A stretch of 64,000 nucleotides of DNA, from assembly GCF_000739715.2 (NCBI RefSeq), contig NZ_BBJC02000003.1, positions 307,059 to 371,058 of the forward strand, written 5' to 3'. Origin of the DNA: Falsirhodobacter sp. alg1. Lineage in GTDB: Bacteria; Pseudomonadota; Alphaproteobacteria; Rhodobacterales; Rhodobacteraceae. The position numbers and the translations under genes were made by a program. Positions within the stretch are counted from its first letter, which is position 1. Each line of letters starts with the position of its first letter. Shown piece after piece: positions 39,274 to 48,843 of this stretch. The notes below the pieces were generated by a model. It was not told where the DNA came from. It saw only the letters and a program-made list of their open reading frames with translations, and searched no databases.

Positions 39274-39561
39274 ATGTCGGCCTTGTGGATTACCAACATC
39301 GAAGTGACGGATGCCGAAAGCTACGCGAAATACGCATCCGCAGCAGGGGCGCCCATTGCGGCACATGGTGGGGTCTTTTTGCATCGCAGCGGCAATTATG
39401 TGCAGCTTGAAGGGCGGGAAAGGAAGCGGAACGTCGTGATCCGCTTCCCGTCAATCGAGGCGGCGATGGCGTGCTACAACTCGGCCGAATATCAGGCGGC
39501 CTTGGAGCATGCAAAGAACGCCTCGATCCGCGATCTTGTGGTTGTTGAAGAACTGGAATGA
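39274..39561 (+). CDS. DUF1330 family protein
   Basis: A 95-residue protein of the DUF1330 ferredoxin-like (dimeric alpha-beta barrel) group. Typical features are WITNIEVTDAESYAKYASAA, the central VIRFPSIEAAMACYNS and a terminal VVVEELE. Its role is unknown. Its ATG begins directly after the alaS TGA, so the two are co-transcribed and probably coupled. A strong terminator follows the stop. Confidence 0.87.
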   Translation: MSALWITNIEVTDAESYAKYASAAGAPIAAHGGVFLHRSGNYVQLEGRERKRNVVIRFPSIEAAMACYNSAEYQAALEHAKNASIRDLVVVEELE

Positions 39562-39566
39562 AAAAA

Positions 39567-39588
39567 GCCGCCCCTCGGGGCGGCTTTT
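39567..39588. terminator. Bidirectional terminator between DUF1330 gene and typA
   Basis: GCCGCCCC-TC-GGGGCGGC is flanked by AAAAAA on the left and TTTT on the right, so it works for both convergent transcripts (alaS-DUF1330 on plus, typA on minus). Confidence 0.93.
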
Positions 39589-39591
39589 CGA

Positions 39592-41412
39592 TTAGCTGGC
39601 TGCGCGCGAGTGACGCTTGCGCTCATGCGGGTCAAGGTGACGCTTGCGCAGGCGGATGGCCTTCGGCGTCACTTCTACCAGTTCGTCATCATCGATATAG
39701 GCGATTGCCTGTTCCAGCGACAGCGTCACCGGGGTTGTCAGACGAACAGCTTCGTCCGTACCCGAGGCGCGAACGTTGGTCAGCTGCTTACCCTTCAACG
39801 GGTTCACTTCCAGATCGTTTTCACGGTTATGTTCACCGATGATCATGCCCGTGTAGACAGGCTCCTGAACGCCGATGAAGAAGTGGCCGCGGTCTTCCAG
39901 TTTCCACATGGCATAGGCAACGGACACGCCGCTTTCCATGGAGATCAGAACGCCTGCGCGACGGCCTTCGATCGGGCCCTTGTGCGGTGCCCATTCAAGG
40001 AACACACGGTTCAGCACGCCCGTTCCGCGTGTATCGGTCATGAACTGGCCGTGGTAGCCGATCAGACCGCGCGAAGGAACATGCGCGATGATGCGGGTCT
40101 TGCCAGCACCGGCAGGCTTCATCTCGACCAGATCGCCCTTACGCGGACCTGTCAGTTTCTCGATGACAGCACCGGTATATTCGTCGTCGACGTCGATGGT
40201 GACTTCTTCGATCGGCTCCTTGCGCACACCGTCTTCTTCGGTGAACAGAACGCGCGGGCGGGAGATCGACAGTTCGAACCCTTCACGGCGCATGTTCTCG
40301 ATCAGAACGCCCATCTGCAGTTCGCCGCGGCCGGCAACGTCGAATGCATCGCCACCGGTCGTATCCGTTACCTTGATGGCAACGTTGACTTCGGCTTCTT
40401 TCATCAGACGCTCACGGATTACCCGCGATTGCACCTTGCTGCCGTCTTTGCCGGCGAGGGGCGAATCGTTGATACCGAAGGTTACCGAGATGGTCGGCGG
40501 GTCGATCGGCTGTGCCGGGATCGGAACGTCGATAGACAGATCGCAAAGTGTGTCGGCAACGGTGGCCTTGGTCATGCCGGCCAGCGTAACGATGTCACCT
40601 GCCTCGGCAGCGTCGATCGGCGTCTGGACCAGACCGCGGTAGGCCAGAACCTTGGAAACGCGGAACTGTTCGATACGCTCACCCGCACGGGTCATGGCTT
40701 TGATCGTGTCGCCGGCGCGCAGGGTGCCTGCTTCGACGCGACCGGTCAGAACGCGCCCGATGAACGGGTCGGCCGACAGCGTGGTTGCCAGCATCTGGAA
40801 CGGCTCGCTCCGGCGTGCAATCTGCTTGGGCTGGGGAACGTGCTTCAGGATCAGGTCGAACAGGGCCGACAGATCCTTGCGCGGACCGTCCAGTTCCATG
40901 TCAGCCCAGCCCGAACGGCCAGAAGCGTACATGGTCGGGAAATCCAACTGGTTATCGTCTGCGCCAAGGTTGGCGAACAGATCGAAAACCTCATCCAGGG
41001 CGCGATCCGGCTCGGCGTCGGCCTTGTCGACCTTGTTCAGCACCACGATCGGGCGCAGACCAAGGGCAAGAGCCTTGGAGGTAACGAATTTCGTCTGAGG
41101 CATCGGGCCTTCAGCGGCGTCCACAAGAAGGACAACGCCATCAACCATGCTGAGAATGCGCTCCACCTCGCCACCGAAATCGGCGTGGCCCGGGGTGTCG
41201 ACGATGTTGATGCGCGTGCCGTTCCATTCAAGGGACGTACATTTTGCAAGGATCGTGATACCACGTTCCCGTTCGATGTCGTTGGAGTCCATAGCCCGTT
41301 CGGCTACGGCCTGGTTGTCGCGGAAGGCTCCGGACTGTTTTAGAAGCTCGTCCACCAATGTGGTTTTGCCATGGTCGACGTGCGCGATGATCGCGATATT
41401 GCGGAGTTCCAT
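39592..41412 (-). CDS. typA: Translational GTPase BipA/TypA
   Basis: A 606-residue ribosome-associated GTPase. The G1 motif is [10 protein letters not shown]3 is DTPGHADF and G4 is NKVD. The C-terminal BipA-specific domain carries [20 protein letters not shown]. It supports ribosome assembly and stress adaptation. It is monocistronic, ends at the shared terminator and begins downstream of the 24-residue microprotein's own hairpin. Confidence 0.96.
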   Translation of the reverse strand: MELRNIAIIAHVDHGKTTLVDELLKQSGAFRDNQAVAERAMDSNDIERERGITILAKCTSLEWNGTRINIVDTPGHADFGGEVERILSMVDGVVLLVDAAEGPMPQTKFVTSKALALGLRPIVVLNKVDKADAEPDRALDEVFDLFANLGADDNQLDFPTMYASGRSGWADMELDGPRKDLSALFDLILKHVPQPKQIARRSEPFQMLATTLSADPFIGRVLTGRVEAGTLRAGDTIKAMTRAGERIEQFRVSKVLAYRGLVQTPIDAAEAGDIVTLAGMTKATVADTLCDLSIDVPIPAQPIDPPTISVTFGINDSPLAGKDGSKVQSRVIRERLMKEAEVNVAIKVTDTTGGDAFDVAGRGELQMGVLIENMRREGFELSISRPRVLFTEEDGVRKEPIEEVTIDVDDEYTGAVIEKLTGPRKGDLVEMKPAGAGKTRIIAHVPSRGLIGYHGQFMTDTRGTGVLNRVFLEWAPHKGPIEGRRAGVLISMESGVSVAYAMWKLEDRGHFFIGVQEPVYTGMIIGEHNRENDLEVNPLKGKQLTNVRASGTDEAVRLTTPVTLSLEQAIAYIDDDELVEVTPKAIRLRKRHLDPHERKRHSRAAS

Positions 41413-41499
41413 CCGGAGTTTCCCCTGTGTGCTGTGCGTGTCCGATACAACGAAGAGCCGCAGATGGCTAGACCTTGTGGCAAAACGACCGGAAAAGAA

Positions 41500-41531
41500 A
41501 AAAGAGCGGTGCCTATATGGCCCGCTCTTTT
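41500..41531 (-). terminator. Terminator after the 24-residue microprotein gene
   Basis: AAAAGAGCGG (41500-41509) pairs perfectly with CCGCTCTTTT (41522-41531). In the minus-strand direction the stem runs into TTTTTTCTTTT, a strong U tract. It lies about 42 bases after the microprotein stop and 88 bases before the typA start, so it separates the two transcripts. Confidence 0.88.
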
Positions 41532-41572
41532 CTTCTCGGACGCCACGATGCCCGCAGCGATCATCCAGCAGA

Positions 41573-41647
41573 TCAGCCGATGCCGATGAACGAAAGGATT
41601 GCGACTACGATCACGACGAGGCCGACGATGTAAATGATGCTGTTCAT
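41573..41647 (-). CDS. 24-residue single-span membrane microprotein
   Basis: A short reading frame, [20 protein letters not shown] plus IGIG, that is hydrophobic throughout and would span the inner membrane once. AAGGAG lies seven bases before ATG 41647, an excellent ribosome site, and a strong terminator follows, so it looks like an independent transcript rather than chance. I recall similar short sequences in other alphaproteobacteria, usually unannotated or hypothetical. Function is unknown; single-span microproteins often regulate a membrane partner. Confidence 0.75.
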   Translation of the reverse strand: MNSIIYIVGLVVIVVAILSFIGIG

Positions 41648-41708
41648 GATGGGGCTCCTTATTTCCGGCTTTGCGGGATCATAACGAAACCGAGAGGGAC
41701 TGGTTCCC

Positions 41709-42251
41709 TCAAGCCACGCGTTGCCAGTGATTTGGCTGGGCCTGCAGGAAACCGTCCTCGGAAATCTGCACGGGGCCTGACCAGTTCAGCAGGGGGGCGT
41801 GATAGTCGTAGTGCAACGGATCCTGTCGCCAGTAGCTTTGCGACATGTCCGTCAGGATCGTGTGTTCCAGATCGAAGAAAACGGCGCTGATGCCTACGCG
41901 TTGCTGTACGGCGGGGCCATTGCGCCGAATTTCGACAACCCGTGTTGCCGGAGTGAACCCGAGATGGAGGTGCCGGAGGTGTGCAAGCCCCATGGGCCGC
42001 CCGTCCAGCCACCAGCCATCTGATCTACGTTCAATCACAGTGGCTTGGCGGTGGCCGTCTACCTCGGCATCAATGCGCGCATGGACCCGACCGCAGTGAT
42101 GGGATTGCAATTCGTAGGATACGGTCACATTCGCCTGGCACGGCTTCCGGTAGAGGGCCATTCCCTCAAGGTGCAATGCCGAACCGTTATCGCTCAATAC
42201 GGCGGCATCATGCCCGGAACCGTCGCTGCGTACCCAAAGTGCCGTTGCCAT
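41709..42251 (-). CDS. Glycolipid-binding-like (DUF1089) protein
   Basis: A 180-residue cytosolic protein. It matches the putative glycolipid-binding family by the order [25 protein letters not shown] (20 shown), [27 protein letters not shown] and [14 protein letters not shown]. No enzyme motif is visible. The family label is predicted and weakly supported. It is separated from the microprotein by 61 bases and from icd by 91 bases, and is probably monocistronic. Confidence 0.72.
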   Translation of the reverse strand: MATALWVRSDGSGHDAAVLSDNGSALHLEGMALYRKPCQANVTVSYELQSHHCGRVHARIDAEVDGHRQATVIERRSDGWWLDGRPMGLAHLRHLHLGFTPATRVVEIRRNGPAVQQRVGISAVFFDLEHTILTDMSQSYWRQDPLHYDYHAPLLNWSGPVQISEDGFLQAQPNHWQRVA

Positions 42252-42310
42252 ACCCGTCTCCCATGAGACTGTAGAATAGGCATGATGCGTATCGGTTACG
42301 TGACGAAGAA

Positions 42311-42338
42311 AAAGGCCCGGAGTTTCCTCCGGGCCTTT
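42311..42338 (-). terminator. icd: Terminator after icd
   Basis: AAAGGCCCGGAG pairs with CTCCGGGCCTTT (12 bp, 4-base loop TTTC). In the minus-strand direction it runs into TTTTTCTTCG. It lies four bases beyond the icd stop. Confidence 0.9.
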
Positions 42339-42342
42339 GTTA

Positions 42343-43554
42343 TCAGGAAAGTGCCTTGTTCAGGTACTCGTCCACCTTTTCAAGGTAGCCCATCGTGGTC
42401 AGCCATTGCTGGTCCGGACCGACGAGCAGCGCCAGATCCTTGGTCATGAAGCCGTCTTCGACCGCCTGAACCGTGACTTTTTCCAGCGTGTTGGCAAAGT
42501 TCAACAGCTCGGAGTTGTCGTCCAGCTTGGCGCGGTGCTTCAGACCACCGGTCCACGCAAAGATCGATGCGATGGAGTTGGTCGAAGTTTCCTTGCCCTG
42601 CTGGTGCTGACGGTAGTGACGGGTCACCGTACCGTGGGCCGCTTCCGCTTCAACGGTCTGACCATCGGGCGTCATCAGAACAGAGGTCATCAGGCCAAGC
42701 GAACCGAAGCCTTGCGCAACCGTATCGGACTGCACGTCACCATCGTAGTTCTTGCACGCCCAGACGTAGCCACCGGACCATTTCATTGCCGAAGCAACCA
42801 TGTCGTCGATCAGGCGGTGCTCGTAATGGATACCGGCCTTCTTGAACTGTTCTTCGAACTCTTCTTCATAGACCTTCTGGAACAGGTCCTTGAAGCGGCC
42901 GTCATAGGCCTTGAGGATCGTGTTCTTGGTGGACAGGTAAACCGGCCAGCCTTTGACAAGGCCGTAGTTCATCGATGCACGGGCGAAATCGATGATCGAT
43001 TCATCCAGGTTGTACATCGCCATGGTTACACCGGCGCTCGGTGCATCAAAGACTTCGCGTTCGATCGTTTCGCCGTCTTCACCGACGAACTTGATCGTCA
43101 GCTTGCCTTTGCCGGGGAAGCGGAAGTCCGTTGCGCGGTACTGGTCGCCGAATGCGTGACGTCCGACAACGATCGGCTGGGTCCAGCCCGGAACAAGACG
43201 CGGCACGTTCTGGCACAGGATAGGCTCACGGAAGATGACACCGCCCAGAATGTTGCGGATCGTGCCGTTCGGCGAACGCCACATCTGCTTCAGGCCGAAC
43301 TCCTCGACGCGCTGTTCGTCAGGCGTGATCGTCGCACATTTGACGCCTACGCCGTATTTCTTGATGGCATGTGCAGCATCGATGGTGATCTGGTCGTCCG
43401 TGCGGTCCCGCTCTTCGATACCCAGATCGTAGTACTTCAGATCAATGTCCAAGTAGGGCAGGATCAGCTTCTGCTTGATGAAATCCCAGATGATCCGGGT
43501 CATCTCATCGCCGTCGAGCTCCACGACGGGGTTGGCTACCTTGATCTTCGACAT
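42343..43554 (-). CDS. icd: NADP-dependent isocitrate dehydrogenase
   Basis: A 403-residue enzyme of the TCA cycle that oxidises isocitrate to 2-oxoglutarate. It belongs to the shorter, eukaryote-like homodimeric NADP type; hallmarks are [20 protein letters not shown] near the N terminus, [19 protein letters not shown] and the C-terminal [20 protein letters not shown]. Alphaproteobacteria usually carry this type. It is monocistronic with its own terminator. Confidence 0.95.
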   Translation of the reverse strand: MSKIKVANPVVELDGDEMTRIIWDFIKQKLILPYLDIDLKYYDLGIEERDRTDDQITIDAAHAIKKYGVGVKCATITPDEQRVEEFGLKQMWRSPNGTIRNILGGVIFREPILCQNVPRLVPGWTQPIVVGRHAFGDQYRATDFRFPGKGKLTIKFVGEDGETIEREVFDAPSAGVTMAMYNLDESIIDFARASMNYGLVKGWPVYLSTKNTILKAYDGRFKDLFQKVYEEEFEEQFKKAGIHYEHRLIDDMVASAMKWSGGYVWACKNYDGDVQSDTVAQGFGSLGLMTSVLMTPDGQTVEAEAAHGTVTRHYRQHQQGKETSTNSIASIFAWTGGLKHRAKLDDNSELLNFANTLEKVTVQAVEDGFMTKDLALLVGPDQQWLTTMGYLEKVDEYLNKALS

Positions 43555-43643
43555 GCGGTCCTCGCTGGTTGCAATTTCGATGCGTGTTTAACGCAGGTTT
43601 AGGTGGAAGGGAAGCGCGGTATGCGGCTGTATACAGACAAAGC

Positions 43644-44231
43644 TCAGGCTCGGGCGGTGAAGAACTGTAGCACGCGCGGGCGTATCCAGCTCCATATTCC
43701 GGGGGCCGCGCCGGTGATTTTCCTGCCAACCCGCTGGTCGAATTGTTCCAGCGTGACATCGTACTCGGTCCATGAGCCGCCACCATTGGCAATATTCAGC
43801 ATGACAGGGGGGACGCGGTCCAGCGCCTTGGCGAAACGGGCGTCGGGGGTTTCGTTCGCCTCGAATTCGGACCAGAGCGCGCGGAATGCATCGGCCTGAT
43901 CGGCGGGCAAAAGCCCGAACAGCCGTTCCGCGGCTTTGGCCTCGGCATGGCTTGCGGCGTCATGTGCCGTGCCATCGCCGGCATGCAGCGGAACGTCGCC
44001 CGTATCGATTTCGACAATGTCATGCAGGATCAGCATCCGGATCACACGGTCCAGTGCCACGCCCGCGGGGGCCTGATCTGCCAGCACCATGGCGTAGAGC
44101 GCCACGTGCCAGCTGTGTTCGGCAGAATTCTCGCGCCGCGAGCCATCGGCAAGCCGGCTGGCCCGCAGCACAGTTTTCAGGCGATCCGCCTCTTGCAGAA
44201 AGGTGAACTGCTGCGAAAGGCGGTCGGTCAT
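43644..44231 (-). CDS. HD-domain phosphohydrolase, YfbR-like
   Basis: A 195-residue HD hydrolase. Metal ligands are in ENSAEHSWHVALYA (His) and LILHDIVEIDTGD (His-Asp). This arrangement resembles YfbR-type 5'-nucleotidases and the HD_3 family, so a nucleotide monophosphatase is likely. Its start codon shares one base with the stop of the alpha/beta hydrolase gene upstream, so the two are probably co-transcribed. Confidence 0.83.
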   Translation of the reverse strand: MTDRLSQQFTFLQEADRLKTVLRASRLADGSRRENSAEHSWHVALYAMVLADQAPAGVALDRVIRMLILHDIVEIDTGDVPLHAGDGTAHDAASHAEAKAAERLFGLLPADQADAFRALWSEFEANETPDARFAKALDRVPPVMLNIANGGGSWTEYDVTLEQFDQRVGRKITGAAPGIWSWIRPRVLQFFTARA

Positions 44232-44890
44232 CAGCGGCTCGTTTCCCCGAGGCGGCGCTTCACATAGCCGCTGACAGTATCGATCATCGGGTTCATATGG
44301 GCCTCGTCATCCTTGAAGAAGTGGTCGGCACCTTCCACGACATCATGGGTGATGGTGATCCCCTTCTGCTCGTGCAGTTTGTTGACCAGATTGACGGTAT
44401 CGGCAGGCGGCGCCACGCGGTCGGCTGATCCGTTGATGATCAGGCCGGACGACGGGCAGGGCGCCAGGAAAGAAAAGTCGTACATGTTGGCAGGCGGCGA
44501 CACCGATACGAATCCCGTGATTTCAGGGCGACGCATCAGAAGCTGCATCCCGATCCATGCGCCAAACGAGAACCCTGCAACCCAGCAGTGCTTTGCATTC
44601 TGGTTCATCGACTGAAGATAATCCAGCGCCGAGGCGGCATCCGAAAGTTCGCCCACGCCCTGATCATACTCTCCCTGGCTACGCCCCACGCCACGGAAAT
44701 TGAACCGAAGCACGGTGAAGCCCAGTTTGTAGAACGTATAATGCAGATTGTAGACGACACGGTTGTTCATCGACCCGCCGAATTGCGGATGCGGGTGCAA
44801 GACGATGGCGATAGGGGCGTCACGCTCTTTCTGAGGGTGATACCGGCCTTCGAGCCGTCCTTCGGGACCGGCGAAAATTACTTCGGGCAT
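44231..44890 (-). CDS. Alpha/beta hydrolase (dienelactone hydrolase-like)
   Basis: A 219-residue cytosolic hydrolase. The nucleophile is in AGFSFGAWIGM, the acid likely in INGSADRVAP and the histidine in GADHFFKD. The opening LEGRYHPQKERDAPIAIVLH and FNFRGVGRSQGEYDQG match a widespread short hydrolase family with no fixed substrate. It shares one base with the HD gene and is divergent from the iscR operon. Confidence 0.85.
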   Translation of the reverse strand: MPEVIFAGPEGRLEGRYHPQKERDAPIAIVLHPHPQFGGSMNNRVVYNLHYTFYKLGFTVLRFNFRGVGRSQGEYDQGVGELSDAASALDYLQSMNQNAKHCWVAGFSFGAWIGMQLLMRRPEITGFVSVSPPANMYDFSFLAPCPSSGLIINGSADRVAPPADTVNLVNKLHEQKGITITHDVVEGADHFFKDDEAHMNPMIDTVSGYVKRRLGETSR

Positions 44891-44940
44891 TTAGGCGCCT
44901 TTTTATGGTCCGGCGAATGTTGACGTAAACGCTCGGATAA

Positions 44941-44990
44941 CTTAGAACTATTCCAAAGGGCTTGACATTCAGTTACCTTCGGGCTGGAAA
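44941..44990 (+). promoter_or_regulatory. iscR: iscR promoter with Irr/ICE-like box
   Basis: CTTAGAACTATTCCAAAG at 44941-44958 matches the iron-control element TTTAGAA-N3-TTCTAAA bound by Irr, with one mismatch in the right half and one at the first base. TTGACA (44962-44967) follows directly, with TGGAAA (44985-44990) 17 bases further as a weak -10. The box just upstream of the -35 would let an iron- or heme-responsive Fur-family protein control the suf operon. Function is inferred. Confidence 0.6.
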
Positions 44991-45040
44991 GCAAGTAAGC
45001 GGCCAAGGGCCGCACGTCAATCTATCCGGGGCGGATACCA

Positions 45041-45502
45041 ATGAAACTCTCGACCAAAGGCCGTTATGCTATGGTGGCGCTGGTGGATCTCGCGCTTCAC
45101 AGCGGGGAAAAGCTGGTATCCCTTGCCGAAGTGTCAAAACGGCAAGATGTATCATTGCCCTATCTGGAGCAGCTGTTCGTAAAGCTGCGCCGTGCAGGGC
45201 TGGTCGAGGCGGTGCGTGGGCCGGGCGGTGGTTACAAGCTTGCCCGCAGCCCCGACTCTATCCGCGTTAGCGAGATCATGGAAGCGGTAGATGAGCATGT
45301 GAACGCGATGCATATGGGTGCGGGGGCCTCTGGCGGCATTTCCGGCAGCCGGGCGCAATCGATGACGAACCGCTTGTGGGAAGGGCTGTCGGCGCAGGTC
45401 TACGTGTTTCTGCATCAGACCCGCCTGTCGGATGTCGTGCGCAACGAGATGACGCCTTGCCCCGCCGTTCCGGCCCTTTTCCGTGTCGTGGTCGAGGATT
45501 GA
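45041..45502 (+). CDS. iscR: Rrf2 family regulator IscR, single-cysteine type
   Basis: A 153-residue Fe-S-sensing repressor that heads the assembly operon. The winged helix covers about residues 1-75 (MKLSTKGRYAMVALVDLALH). The classic three-cysteine Fe-S cluster motif is missing; the only cysteine is Cys140 in MTPCPAVP. This matches the unusual IscR known from Rhodobacter. The stop overlaps the desulfurase ATG by one base. Confidence 0.93.
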   Translation: MKLSTKGRYAMVALVDLALHSGEKLVSLAEVSKRQDVSLPYLEQLFVKLRRAGLVEAVRGPGGGYKLARSPDSIRVSEIMEAVDEHVNAMHMGAGASGGISGSRAQSMTNRLWEGLSAQVYVFLHQTRLSDVVRNEMTPCPAVPALFRVVVED

Positions 45503-46551
45503 TGGCCATGGAACGGGTCTATCTGGATTATAATGCGACGACGCCGATCCGCCCCGAGGCGCGTGCGGCGATGGTTGCGTCATTCGACATTCAGGGAAAC
45601 CCGTCCTCGGTCCATGCCGAAGGGCGCAAGGCCAAGGCATTGGTGGAACGTGCGCGCGCGCAGGTTGCCGCAGCCCTTGGTGCCGAAGGGGCGGATATCA
45701 TTTTCGTGTCCAGCGCCACGGAGGCTGCGGCGCTGGCCTGTGCAGGGCGCGGGTTGGCATGCGCTGCGGTGGAGCATGAGGCCGTTTCGGCCTGGTGCCG
45801 CTCCGAATTGCAGACGGATGCGGCTGGTAAAGTGCAGGTGGTCGATCCGGCTGCCACATCGTTGCAGATTGCCAACTCCGAAACCGGCATTCTGCAAAGC
45901 CTGCCCGAAGGACTGGCTGTCAGCGATCTGACACAGGGCTTTGGCAAGATCCCCCTGGCCTTCAACTGGCTGGGGTGTGGCATGGCGTTGGTATCTGCCC
46001 ATAAGATCGGGGGTCCCAAAGGGATCGGGGCGCTGGTCATGCGTCGCGGAACCGATGTTGTGGCGCAATTGCGCGGCGGCGGGCAGGAAATGGGCTGGCG
46101 CGCGGGAACCGAGAACCTGTCCGGTATTGCCGGTTTTGGTGCGGCTGCCGAGGCGGCTGCGCGTGATCTGGCCGACGGGTGCTGGGACCGGGTCGAAGAA
46201 ATTAGAAACGTTCTGGAAGATGCATTGCTTGCGGATGCCGATGTTACTATCTCGGTCGGGAAGGGTGGATTGCGTCTACCCAACACGATCAGCCTCGTGA
46301 CCCCCGGTTGGAAGGGGGAAACGCAGGTGATGCAAATGGATCTTGCGGGATTTGCCGTGTCGGCGGGTTCTGCATGTTCAAGCGGAAAGGTCCGGCCCAG
46401 CCTTGTGCTGCGGGCCATGGGGTTCGATGACGAGGCCGCATCTTCGGCGATGCGTGTTTCGATCAGCCCCGATGTTACAGAAGAGCAGGCGTTGCGATTT
46501 GCCGACGTTTGGACCAAGGCGCGGAAGCGGCATATGGCGCGCGCCGCGTGA
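45502..46551 (+). CDS. IscS/NifS-like cysteine desulfurase, short
   Basis: A 349-residue PLP enzyme that releases sulfur from cysteine for Fe-S assembly. The PLP lysine is in [10 protein letters not shown], and the active-site loop cysteine is in [10 protein letters not shown]. It is shorter than E. coli IscS (404), lacking part of the C-terminal region. ATG 45502 ([20 protein letters not shown]) overlaps the iscR stop by one base. It is the first of two desulfurases in the operon, with SufS at the end. Confidence 0.9.
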   Translation: MAMERVYLDYNATTPIRPEARAAMVASFDIQGNPSSVHAEGRKAKALVERARAQVAAALGAEGADIIFVSSATEAAALACAGRGLACAAVEHEAVSAWCRSELQTDAAGKVQVVDPAATSLQIANSETGILQSLPEGLAVSDLTQGFGKIPLAFNWLGCGMALVSAHKIGGPKGIGALVMRRGTDVVAQLRGGGQEMGWRAGTENLSGIAGFGAAAEAAARDLADGCWDRVEEIRNVLEDALLADADVTISVGKGGLRLPNTISLVTPGWKGETQVMQMDLAGFAVSAGSACSSGKVRPSLVLRAMGFDDEAASSAMRVSISPDVTEEQALRFADVWTKARKRHMARAA

Positions 46552-46562
46552 AGGAGACAAGG

Positions 46563-48083
46563 ATGGCTTTGGAAGAAAACCTTTCGGAACTTGAGGTGCG
46601 CGAAGGCGTCGATCGTGAAACGATCGAGACCGTGCATGCGATGTCCGGCAAGTACAAGCATGGCTGGGAAACAGAGATCGAGATGGAGTTCGCGCCGAAG
46701 GGCCTGAACGAAGATATCGTTCGTCTGATCTCGGCCAAGAATGACGAGCCCGAGTGGCTGACCGAATGGCGTTTGGCGGCCTATCGTCGTTGGGTTGAAA
46801 TGACCGAGCCGACGTGGGCGATGGTGGATTATCCTGAAATCGATTATCAGGATATCTACTACTATGCCAAACCCAAGAGCATGGAAGTAAAGCCGAAATC
46901 CTTGGACGAGGTGGACCCGAAGCTGCTGGCCACCTATGCCAAGCTGGGTATCCCGCTGAAAGAGCAGGCTTTGCTGGCCGGTGTTGAGGGGGCGGAGCCT
47001 GCGCGGCCCGTCGCCGTGGATGCGGTGTTCGACTCCGTTTCGGTGGGGACGACATTCCAGGCAGAGCTGGCCAAGGCGGGCGTTATCTTCTGCTCCATCT
47101 CCGAGGCGGTGCGCGAGCATCCGGAGCTGGTGAAGAAATATCTCGGTTCGGTTGTTCCGCAGTCGGATAACTTCTTTGCCACGCTGAACGCGGCAGTCTT
47201 TTCGGACGGATCGTTCGTCTACATTCCGGAAGGCGTGAAATGCCCGATGGAGCTGTCGACCTATTTCCGTATCAACGCGGAGAACACAGGACAGTTTGAG
47301 CGGACGTTGATCGTGGCCGAAAAAGGGTCCTATGTCAGCTACCTCGAAGGGTGTACCGCGCCGAAGCGTGATACGAACCAGCTGCATGCCGCGGTTGTGG
47401 AACTGGTCATTCTGGAAGATGCCGAGATCAAGTACTCGACCGTTCAGAACTGGTTCCCGGGCGATGAGAACGGTAAGGGCGGCATCTACAACTTCGTGAC
47501 CAAACGTGCCGATTGCCGGGGTGACCGGGCAAAGGTGATGTGGACACAGGTTGAAACCGGCTCGGCAATCACTTGGAAATACCCGTCCTGCATTCTGCGC
47601 GGGAACGAAAGCCAGGGTGAGTTCTATTCGATCGCTATTGCGAACAACGCACAGCAGGCGGACACCGGAACCAAGATGATCCATCTTGGCAAGAACACCC
47701 GCTCACGCATTGTTTCCAAAGGGATTTCGGCCGGTAAGGCGCAAAATACCTATCGTGGTCAGGTTACGATGCACCCCAAGGCGCAGAACAGCCGGAACTA
47801 CACCCAATGCGACAGCTTGCTGATCGGTGATCAATGTGGCGCACATACCGTGCCCTACATCGAGGTGAAGAACAACTCGAGCCGTGTGGAACATGAAGCA
47901 ACGACATCCAAGGTGGATGACGATCAGCTGTTCTACTGCCGCTCGCGTGGGATGGATGAGGAGGAAGCAGTCGCGCTGGTCGTGAACGGCTTCTGCAAGG
48001 AAGTGCTGCAAGCGCTTCCGATGGAATTTGCTATGGAGGCGCAGGCGCTTGTCGCGATCAGCCTCGAAGGGTCTGTGGGCTAA
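46563..48083 (+). CDS. sufB: Fe-S scaffold protein SufB
   Basis: A 506-residue scaffold subunit on which Fe-S clusters form with SufC and SufD. Conserved segments are [20 protein letters not shown] near residue 230 and the C-terminal [26 protein letters not shown] precedes ATG 46563, which lies 11 bases after the desulfurase stop; a longer frame start would lie inside that gene. sufC starts five bases after its stop. Confidence 0.96.
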   Translation: MALEENLSELEVREGVDRETIETVHAMSGKYKHGWETEIEMEFAPKGLNEDIVRLISAKNDEPEWLTEWRLAAYRRWVEMTEPTWAMVDYPEIDYQDIYYYAKPKSMEVKPKSLDEVDPKLLATYAKLGIPLKEQALLAGVEGAEPARPVAVDAVFDSVSVGTTFQAELAKAGVIFCSISEAVREHPELVKKYLGSVVPQSDNFFATLNAAVFSDGSFVYIPEGVKCPMELSTYFRINAENTGQFERTLIVAEKGSYVSYLEGCTAPKRDTNQLHAAVVELVILEDAEIKYSTVQNWFPGDENGKGGIYNFVTKRADCRGDRAKVMWTQVETGSAITWKYPSCILRGNESQGEFYSIAIANNAQQADTGTKMIHLGKNTRSRIVSKGISAGKAQNTYRGQVTMHPKAQNSRNYTQCDSLLIGDQCGAHTVPYIEVKNNSSRVEHEATTSKVDDDQLFYCRSRGMDEEEAVALVVNGFCKEVLQALPMEFAMEAQALVAISLEGSVG

Positions 48084-48087
48084 TATT

Positions 48088-48843
48088 ATGCTGAATATCA
48101 AAAACTTGCATGTCAAACTCGAAGACGAGGATAAGGTCATCCTGCGCGGGGTGGATCTGACCGTCGAAGCCGGAAAGGTCCATGCGATCATGGGCCCGAA
48201 CGGTTCGGGCAAATCGACATTGTCCTATGTCCTTTCGGGTCGTGATGGCTATGAGGTCACCGACGGTTCCGCAGAGCTGGAAGGCGAAGAGCTGCTGGAC
48301 ATGGATCCGGAAGAGCGCGCGGCAGCGGGCCTGTTCCTTGCATTCCAGTATCCGGTGGAAATTCCGGGTGTGGGCAACATGACCTTTCTGCGTACGGCGT
48401 TGAACGCACAGCGCAAGGCACGTGGCGAGGAAGAAGTTTCGGCAGGCGATTTCCTGAAGCTCGTTCGCGAGAAAGCAGCTTCGCTGAAGATCGATGCCGA
48501 CATGATGAAGCGTCCGGTCAACGTCGGTTTTTCGGGTGGTGAGAAAAAGCGGAACGAGATCCTGCAGATGGCGCTGCTGGAGCCGAAGATGTGCATTCTG
48601 GACGAGACAGATTCCGGTCTGGACGTCGATGCTATGAAGCTGGTTGCAGACGGCGTGAACGCGCTTCGCAGCGAGGGCCGCGGATTTCTGGTCATTACCC
48701 ACTACCAGCGCCTTCTGGACCATATCAAACCGGATGTCGTCCACATCATGGCGAATGGCCGCATCGTTCTGACCGGTGGCCCCGAGCTGGCACTGGAAGT
48801 CGAGAAGAACGGCTACACCGACATTCTGGCGGGGGTGGAATGA
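48088..48843 (+). CDS. sufC: Fe-S assembly ATPase SufC
   Basis: A 251-residue ABC-type ATPase of the SufBCD complex. Walker A is GPNGSGKST, signature FSGGEKKR and Walker B CILDETDSGLD. ATG 48088 (MLNIKNLHVKLEDED) is the family start; an upstream frame is inside sufB. Its stop overlaps the sufD ATG by one base. Confidence 0.96.
   Translation: MLNIKNLHVKLEDEDKVILRGVDLTVEAGKVHAIMGPNGSGKSTLSYVLSGRDGYEVTDGSAELEGEELLDMDPEERAAAGLFLAFQYPVEIPGVGNMTFLRTALNAQRKARGEEEVSAGDFLKLVREKAASLKIDADMMKRPVNVGFSGGEKKRNEILQMALLEPKMCILDETDSGLDVDAMKLVADGVNALRSEGRGFLVITHYQRLLDHIKPDVVHIMANGRIVLTGGPELALEVEKNGYTDILAGVE

Noticed and set aside
39610..41343. 577-residue open frame antisense to typA
   Set aside because: Mirror of a highly conserved GTPase gene with no ribosome site or family match.
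45591..47684. 697-residue open frame on the minus strand across the suf genes
   Set aside because: It lies entirely antisense to the IscS-like and sufB genes, has no recognisable domains and reflects GC-rich third positions.
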